Source: CAVEFW01 sp964579575
GTDB taxonomy: Bacteria > Actinomycetota > Coriobacteriia > Coriobacteriales > Eggerthellaceae
Length of the DNA stretch: 18,590 nt
Assembly: GCA_964579575.1 (NCBI GenBank)
Contig: CAZOGL010000031.1
Span: forward strand, 1 to 18,590
Reading direction: 5' to 3'
Both the position numbers and the translations under genes were made by a program. Below the pieces are notes generated by a model that worked only from the letters and a program-made list of their open reading frames with translations, was not told the origin of the DNA and did not search any database. Below are positions 14,901-18,590 of this stretch, one piece after another (position 1 is the first letter of the stretch; every line of letters starts with the position of its first letter).

Positions 14901-17493
14901 TGAAATTACTCGGGTTGAGCTTAATCGTGTCGCCATTGACCGCAGCGGCATTTGCCTGAGCAAAGTTGCGGTAATACGCCTTTGTAACCCCATCGGATCC
15001 CACGATAAATGCCCCAGCATCATCCTCGGTTGGAGACTCAAATTCAAAACAGCCAGAGTTGGAGTTGTATGAAATTCCGCCAGTCTCTTCAGAGTCGTAG
15101 AGCCTGAAGGAATTTTGAATGATGCCGATCTGCTCATCCGTAGGCTTGAAGCCAGAGGCAAACGTAGCAAACTTGCAACCGCCGCTATTGGCCAAATCCT
15201 CCGAAGAGCCGATCAACAAGGGGAGCGCTCCGGACTTGCTCGAAAAGCCCTTGCCTATAACCAAAGGGGAGTCCGTTGCGGCAGACCGAACGAAAGCAGC
15301 CGTACCGGCACCCTGGGAAGAGAAGCCAACTTCGCCATTCAGAGCGATAGCGCCCTTGAGAGCCTTCTTATCCTTTTCGCTCTTGGCGAAGGTCAGCACA
15401 CCGTATTGCCCCACCGAAGAATCCGATGAGAAATCAGCCTTTGCCAACTGTATCTTCGTGCTTCCACTTCCCTGATTGTCCAGACCGATGCCGGCTGCGC
15501 TGCCAAGCGGCGAACTTGCGTTGAACTGCACATTGTCAACGCAAACCGTAGATGTGTCCCCTTCGTAAGAACCATAAGAGAGCAAGCCATACGCATTGAT
15601 GCTTACCTCGGCAGAATCAGATCTCGTAGTGCAATGTTCGGGGGCGTGGCATGCAACAACAGAGCCAGAAAGGTCGATCTTATTAACAAGATCGCCGCTA
15701 ACCATAAAGATGGCTGCCATGTTGCCTTTATTAACACCTGCACAGGTCGTTAGATTCCGGGCATCGAAAATTATTTCCGAATCGACGATCTCAACATTTG
15801 TTATGCCTGTGTCTTCGTAGTTTTGATCATCCTCATCGCTCAGGAACCCGATAACGTAGCCGTTGCCCGCATCGGAGGGATTGCTTGGGTCGAAGCCGAT
15901 CCAATATTTAGCAGCGTCAGTGGCGTTGTCCCACTTCTTCTCTAGCACTACGTTTTCAATAGTGAGGTTTTCAGTGCCGCCTACTATCTGCAGGCATGCG
16001 CTGTTCTTGAATACAACATGGCCCTTTTTAGGGTTGCCGTCATCATCGATAGCTGTACTGATTATGGAAAGATCGGAAACATTTTCGTCATAACTATTGT
16101 TGCCCCATACAACAAAGCTGTTCACGGTCAATGTATGGCCGTTAAGGTCAATCGTGAGATTGGCGGCATTCGCGTCTTCGTCCGGTCCGGCAAATCCACC
16201 TTTCAGTTCGACATCTTCAGTAAGACGATATGCGTACTCCGTATCCCCATCCTTGAAGTTCTTATTCGAGAGATACTCAGCGGCGTTTTCGCTATTTATC
16301 TCGACAAAGCCATCGTTCGAGGCATTGCTAGCCAAAGAGACCGAGTAATCATCCTCAGCTATTAGATTGGCCTGCTGAGCATCCGAAGAAGAGACTGAAG
16401 ATGGTTCCGTCTGCTCGACGCCGCTCTTGTGCGCGAACAGCAGACTACCGCCCTCGGCATTGCACGTAAGGCCCTCGGGGTCTGATGCGCTGATGAACAT
16501 TCCATCGGCATATTCGGCGCCTTCCGCCAAAGTCGCAAAAGCAGAGCCCTCGCCCGAAGCGGTATAGACAGACACGCCACTGCAAGTTAGACCCTTGGTA
16601 ACCTCGAATCCTGGGGCCTTTTTCAGGTAAATCCCGCATTGCGTACCCGAAGACGAAGATTCAGCAGAAAACGTTCCGGCAATCTTTGCACCCGCATTAG
16701 CCAGGAACACGCCAGCGGCAAGCCCACAAGAGGATTCGCCTAGAACTTTTTCCCCGTAATCCGCCTGAAGCGAAGCAGACTTTTCCTCGGTTACAGAGAT
16801 CTGATTAAGGGAAGCGGAAACGGCACAATCCTCAATACGCAGATCCAAATCGGCGCGCACGTCGTTTTCATCTGCGTACCCCGCATACACCGCATAGCTG
16901 TCAAACGCCTTCGCGCTTACCGAAGCGTCAACGGTGTTAACCGACGAAGAAACGCTCAGCCCTTTGATAGTCAACGAGGGCTTTGCGGCAGAGCTGGAAT
17001 CAGCGACAGCAACATAGTTTGCCAGCACGCCACACGTAACCTCGCCAGCTTTGTTGGCCTCAACGGTTAAAGAAGACCGCTTTTCCTGTTTTGCCGAAGC
17101 ATCGAAAGTCGAATCAACGAGCTCAACGTTACCGAGAGATCCACTTACATCGATACCAGCTGAGACAACGCCCTTGACAGCAACCGAATGTCCCTTGAAA
17201 TCGATTTTGGCAGTTTCGCCAGCTGGAACCGAAACAACCAGGGTGCCCTCGGCTTGAACATCAGAAGAAAGGAAGTACTCCCCCCCTCTCTTTATCTCAT
17301 ATTGTCCGTTGCTCCAAGCATCAGCAATATCGATCGGTTCTTCAGCAGACACTGCGGAACCAACCGCACTATCGGCCTGCTCAACCTTATCGCCGAATGC
17401 CGTAGAAGGGACCATCATGCCCACAGCAAGCACCACGCTCATAAACAATGAGCATGCTTTTTTAGCACCAGTCGATCCAATCAATGTAAACAT
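8977..17493 (-). CDS. Giant secreted, membrane-anchored surface protein (2838 aa): beta-helix region, six InlB-type repeats, helical modules, PDZ domain, C-terminal TM
   Basis: The N-terminus (KKACSLFMSVVLAVGMMVPS, then TAFG) is a typical signal peptide, with cleavage probably near residue 34. Residues about 45-1730 are Ser/Ala/Gly/Asp-rich short strands with recurring IDLNGHTLTV, LDLAGHSLMV and VELAKDLSV motifs, typical of right-handed parallel beta-helix adhesins. Residues 1733-2284 hold six repeats with an F-x-G-W ... Y-A-x-Y/W pattern (FLGWST, FVGWKV, FNGWHS, FKGWSV, FKGWST, LAGWAT), resembling the InlB B / Listeria-Bacteroides repeat. Residues 2442-2587 are two alpha-helical modules like FIVAR (NYTDDDFAKLKQAYE; NYTDANWSELEAAYK). 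A Ser/Gly linker (about 2594-2650) leads to an HtrA-like PDZ domain (2660-2750: AAQKAGLEVGDVITSVNGTQ), then one TM helix (2790-2809) and an acidic cytoplasmic tail. There is no LPXTG. No enzyme active site is recognised. It is likely an adhesin or receptor. The ribosome binding site is weak (GAAGA next to ATG), so translation may be coupled to the 39-aa ORF upstream. Confidence 0.93.
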   Translation of the reverse strand: MFTLIGSTGAKKACSLFMSVVLAVGMMVPSTAFGDKVEQADSAVGSAVSAEEPIDIADAWSNGQYEIKRGGEYFLSSDVQAEGTLVVSVPAGETAKIDFKGHSVAVKGVVSAGIDVSGSLGNVELVDSTFDASAKQEKRSSLTVEANKAGEVTCGVLANYVAVADSSSAAKPSLTIKGLSVSSSVNTVDASVSAKAFDSYAVYAGYADENDVRADLDLRIEDCAVSASLNQISVTEEKSASLQADYGEKVLGESSCGLAAGVFLANAGAKIAGTFSAESSSSGTQCGIYLKKAPGFEVTKGLTCSGVSVYTASGEGSAFATLAEGAEYADGMFISASDPEGLTCNAEGGSLLFAHKSGVEQTEPSSVSSSDAQQANLIAEDDYSVSLASNASNDGFVEINSENAAEYLSNKNFKDGDTEYAYRLTEDVELKGGFAGPDEDANAANLTIDLNGHTLTVNSFVVWGNNSYDENVSDLSIISTAIDDDGNPKKGHVVFKNSACLQIVGGTENLTIENVVLEKKWDNATDAAKYWIGFDPSNPSDAGNGYVIGFLSDEDDQNYEDTGITNVEIVDSEIIFDARNLTTCAGVNKGNMAAIFMVSGDLVNKIDLSGSVVACHAPEHCTTRSDSAEVSINAYGLLSYGSYEGDTSTVCVDNVQFNASSPLGSAAGIGLDNQGSGSTKIQLAKADFSSDSSVGQYGVLTFAKSEKDKKALKGAIALNGEVGFSSQGAGTAAFVRSAATDSPLVIGKGFSSKSGALPLLIGSSEDLANSGGCKFATFASGFKPTDEQIGIIQNSFRLYDSEETGGISYNSNSGCFEFESPTEDDAGAFIVGSDGVTKAYYRNFAQANAAAVNGDTIKLNPSNFKGSVVSFTQTDEESKNSNPGNLSYSVDLNGAAVSEFICSSKAKVVLTSSAEGGQTLSGSSNGKTVTAISKTGTGTLTVSPTIKVDVEAEEALPCYAIMVTGGTLNLGSPLSLMGSELSDVSVKSISKSGKDAFGIYALGNNVKVSATGVSVEAASSGATANGVYLGNNASASFNQSSATAYSEGSFKNSGVAALYAYGPGTFEASNSSFQASIGDCSSSANYGAAVMATSSKKLEMTGCSFVEESVAGAFQPKSEGAVALSAQGSAAPSLMLDGNTSFASTATDADIVGLCSPLLVASSFKASGTISVKLASGYAGDFAQRPAGDSKIFSASEKGAFSAWLDGESWDLRLRASDNVLELDRDVVAKIGTTEYYTLNKAIEEAADGSTVELAKDLSVKSALDLSNGSVGVSRSIALDLAGHSLMVAGSDLTNAIVVASNTGLTVKDSVGNGALNLKCTAKGFRVDEGASLVLDGVKVAVQYSGKVNYVYGGIQGTIAGIGAGGTSWQGVSLQNGANLTVESQGAAVVAGGNTGATLAYGISMPASTSASGSTLSIDPHSSVNVSNDSELLTAGSVSTSTDQDAQGAALRELNLDENSDLYNSIWNEFYSSAKYDAASGVYYASPLTVGNAKYWVVSEKVSKPTGKRDEVKPATIYVRGTYQVAPEAVGVSSASSSPSYALAGGTVDIYGTVSAASKKGNAYAVVAGDSATWNVNGAKLSAVSNATGAYRGTTDQNTSLYPNSRNPLIVDVAPQAAALKTTYSKQNFILDGAVDISSSSAFKGAVSEEVNCASADIIADSVTCGSSFSLKEGADAISVLAINGKNEKGTAFAKAATEGASLSGVAGMFEDATGTYGSVAATDGSLVWGGSYTVQFVDAYGNVVSEMAEVTDGTTVALPDANKLFRDRDGVYVYTFLGWSTEKDATEASIPAESATMQFASGGVAEQTITYYPVYSAAHYQATASFANLHSSTGGLVNETGTASVTIDTGKTVKQAIDENALDLSFAQTYENDGKKYVFVGWKVVGINGYNDMCGGSLDDGAMRNVELSGNATFTATYVTVESGQYLAKFKVGNIVFAQAVNAGTAPSWKENSGYSDNTNKLNYPSGRILEQVKPEGVGTLVFNGWHSGSSDSLTVPEGQKADYTADAVLKGAEAGGTVMYTAWFDTTAAQSFITFKLYQKGADGKYYTTRSEYKVSADYGIEPSSLVKDLPKSFVQDGQAYTFKGWSVRETDKEPIWEDGNLPKVTGDATYYAVYEESEQKVNVTFMNGSDTHKELKGVEVSKSLDDLAIESPRAADANQEFKGWSTQPGATSGMNASASLQELLGTSLTADTTQVTFYAIYGEKSSYQVTMHYQYLGEAKTLTAKAYDDGTVVLPSDFSYENAAVYGKYLAGWATAEGATEPGFDLSKDKVSGNTDLYAVYKDISVNATQGEGASINAANAYVATQGAIGAQEVVAKVVKADSIDKNLSSKATGLLNRGNYTVSLGYSTGSESSTTQVNGSFGNLSISIPVASEDADRNFQVYWIQENGTFGGLSTSDSAQADKISVTDDGQGGKVLKFSIASYGDSMFGGNLMVCAEKTSLEKAQDTYLSKLKEYWNKLGGDNEEDGIQDNYTDDDFAKLKQAYESGEKAIKAAADEDAALAAANEAVANLLAVPTRSTLQNAKAYALEKLADEFSGYNKSNYTDANWSELEAAYKAAKENINNAATANDANSACNEGISAMASVSTKTASSGSSTSSGSSSGSGSGLTGSTASGSGSGLSSSSGSGLSSSSGSGLTGSTASGLTSLGSTVEQMLGAKYETVTSDLVSQKSLIATSGVYVSEVTDGDAAQKAGLEVGDVITSVNGTQVSSAEELESVLADVKAGDTVEFTIDRNGKKLTLTATMDDVSSVSGLSSSSFGLGSSAYGSDADNAADVFKVLHDYLPWVVLGLLVLLVAVAGLVWWLLRRRNNGSEEGLDETEGEADSQEDVNTFQF
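9554..9673. repeat. Direct repeats coding the Ser/Gly-rich linker of the giant protein
   Basis: A perfect 36-bp direct repeat occurs at 9554-9589 and 9638-9673 (84-bp offset), coding SGSGLTGSTASG each time. Related GSGLSSSS-coding units fill the space between. Such repeats can change copy number by recombination or slippage, altering linker length in steps that keep the reading frame (84 is a multiple of 3). Confidence 0.85.
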
Positions 17494-17512
17494 TCTTCAA
17501 CCCAGCTTCTCG

Positions 17513-17632
17513 TTAGTTTGCGGTACAAGCGGTAGACGGAACAAGCATGGTAAAGGCAAGAGCCGCCCCGCAGATCAAGGCGCCCGCCTGCTTTGCGTAA
17601 TCCTTCCGAATGGCTGCAAACGTTGTTTTCAT
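17513..17632 (-). CDS. 39-aa signal-peptide-like leader ORF ahead of the giant gene
   Basis: ATG at 17632 opens a 39-codon ORF ending in TAA at 17513-17515. It starts MKTTFAAIRKDYAKQAGAL and ends ICGAALAFTMLVPSTACTAN: a basic n-region, a hydrophobic core, and an STA-C site three residues from the stop. Its end closely resembles the signal peptide of the giant protein encoded next (VPSTA in both). The ribosome binding site is strong (AAGGAAAGGA, then ATCAAA before ATG), much better than that of the giant gene, whose ATG lies 19 nt after this stop. It could be a leader peptide coupling translation of the giant gene, a very small secreted peptide, or the left-over start of a duplicated and truncated surface-protein gene. 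The Ser at -3 of the Cys makes a lipoprotein site imperfect. Confidence 0.6.
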   Translation of the reverse strand: MKTTFAAIRKDYAKQAGALICGAALAFTMLVPSTACTAN

Positions 17633-17638
17633 TTTGAT

Positions 17639-17648
17639 TCCTTTCCTT
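17639..17648 (-). promoter_or_regulatory. Strong ribosome binding site of the 39-aa leader ORF
   Basis: AAGGAAAGGA on the minus strand is followed by ATCAAA and ATG. It is the best Shine-Dalgarno in the region and marks the leader ORF, rather than the giant gene's ATG, as the main ribosome entry point. Confidence 0.6.
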
Positions 17649-17709
17649 CGGAAACTGCTTTTACTTTCAAGAAGAGCGCAGCATCAGGCGCCAACGCCCT
17701 TGTCTTCGA

Positions 17710-18590
17710 TTAGGAATGGCAATTCACCACGTACGTTTCCCCGTAGCCTTCGATTGCCGTCGGGTCGCAGCGGAAGAACGTGCTGTAGAAGCTGGAAACG
17801 TAAGCGGAACACTCGTTCAGTTGCTGGCCGCGCTGGTACATGCAGTAGGCCCATGGAGCCATCAGGAAACTCTCAACCGTTCCGTCTGTCCAACTTCCGG
17901 CAATCCCCGATGGCACTACCCAAATCTGGTAAGAAGAAAGATATAAGCAAACATAGGAATACATTGGTTTCGCCCATGCGCGCGCTGCATTGTACGGAGT
18001 GATGTTGTTGCCTTCAAGATCTTCGTGGACATCGGTATCCTGTGGCGTTTCGGCAGACCGTTTAATATGCTCAGCAATGCTAGAATCCCGCACCAAAATA
18101 GCTGGGTACTTAGCTTCCCCTACCACTGCATATTCACTTCTTGTCAAGCCAGGCTGACCAAAGCACCAAAATAGATCGATACTTAAGCCGCTAACACTAG
18201 AGAAACCGCAGCCTTCGAAATAATTATCGCCGGGATAGTAAAGTGGATTGATATTGGTTATTGTGCTCATAACCCCAGCAGACTGCAGGTAATAAAGATA
18301 AACCGCAAAATAGTGACGAGGGTTTGTCCATCTTCCGGCAACCCCAAGGCCAATGCCTTCTGTACCATCAACGTATTGGTAGTACCCATTTTGGTAAGAC
18401 TCACAAGTAATCCATTTATCGACATATGAGGCAATGTAGAGGTTTGAGCTGAAGTTAGACGCATCGGCCCCGCGCCCCGTGTAAAGAACCTGGGGATGGG
18501 CAGTACCTCTATCCGTATACAGTGAATACCCCCCGTTAGCCGACACTACGTTGTTGATCGTCTCGGTGCGGAAGCTCTTGTATTTGTTGG
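17710..18590 (-). CDS. C-terminal part of an unrecognised Tyr/Trp/Cys-rich protein, probably extracellular (partial)
   Basis: The frame is open from the right edge: about 292 residues are visible, beginning NKYKSFRTETINNVVSANGG and ending ETYVVNCHS, with TAA at 17710-17712. A GTG at 18546 is only an internal codon; the true start lies outside the window. The visible part is unusually aromatic (about 29 Tyr and 7 Trp) with eight Cys spread along the chain, an even number compatible with disulfides. It has no obvious membrane anchor or sorting signal at the C-terminus. No family is recognised. It is lower in GC than the transporter genes. It shares orientation with the giant gene, 77 nt ahead of the leader ORF and with no clear terminator between, so it may belong to the same transcript. 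The context suggests a partner surface or secreted protein, but this is inference. Confidence 0.75.
   Translation of the reverse strand, partial: NKYKSFRTETINNVVSANGGYSLYTDRGTAHPQVLYTGRGADASNFSSNLYIASYVDKWITCESYQNGYYQYVDGTEGIGLGVAGRWTNPRHYFAVYLYYLQSAGVMSTITNINPLYYPGDNYFEGCGFSSVSGLSIDLFWCFGQPGLTRSEYAVVGEAKYPAILVRDSSIAEHIKRSAETPQDTDVHEDLEGNNITPYNAARAWAKPMYSYVCLYLSSYQIWVVPSGIAGSWTDGTVESFLMAPWAYCMYQRGQQLNECSAYVSSFYSTFFRCDPTAIEGYGETYVVNCHS

Noticed and set aside
17633..17709. A sigma-70-type promoter for the leader/giant genes
   Set aside because: A TTGAAA-like hexamer is present on the minus strand, but no acceptable -10 lies at the right distance.

Overview
The window looks like a chromosomal segment of a high-GC Gram-positive anaerobe, most likely class Coriobacteriia and perhaps Eggerthellaceae. 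This is inferred from the actinobacterial-type codon bias, the style of the surface protein (beta-helix repeats, six F-x-G-W repeats, Ser/Gly linker, C-terminal membrane anchor without LPXTG) and the IS3-type transposase remnant. No rRNA or other taxonomic marker is present, so the placement is tentative.

Left edge (1-875): the 3' end of a plus-strand gene stops at 56 and is followed by a perfect rho-independent terminator. Next come degenerate C/T/G-rich tandem repeats, a decayed tRNA-Thr-like sequence with its own terminator, and the truncated 3' end of an IS3-family transposase on the minus strand. This is a scar-like junction where the large minus-strand gene block ends.

Main block (876-17632, all minus strand, transcribed right to left): the order is a 39-aa signal-peptide-like leader ORF, a 2838-aa secreted and membrane-anchored surface protein, two FecCD/BtuC-type permeases, their ATPase, a MoxR AAA+ ATPase, a DUF58 protein with a long basic tail, a TgpA-like multi-TM protein that lacks the transglutaminase core, a 103-aa two-TM protein and a 19-aa hydrophobic ORF. 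Most junctions overlap, abut or lie within about 40 nt. The main exception is a 112-nt gap with two perfect GC-rich hairpins between the giant gene and the permeases.

Right edge (17710-18590): the 3' part of a minus-strand gene for an unrecognised Tyr-, Trp- and Cys-rich protein, open at the window end. The sequence from about 14000 rightwards is visibly lower in GC than the transporter/MoxR part.

Working model (inference): the block encodes an envelope system. A very large extracellular beta-helix protein with a juxtamembrane PDZ domain is anchored beside a metal-chelate/cobalamin/heme-type importer. A MoxR-DUF58-TgpA-like module may act in assembly or maturation of the membrane complex. 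No substrate-binding protein for the importer is encoded in the window.
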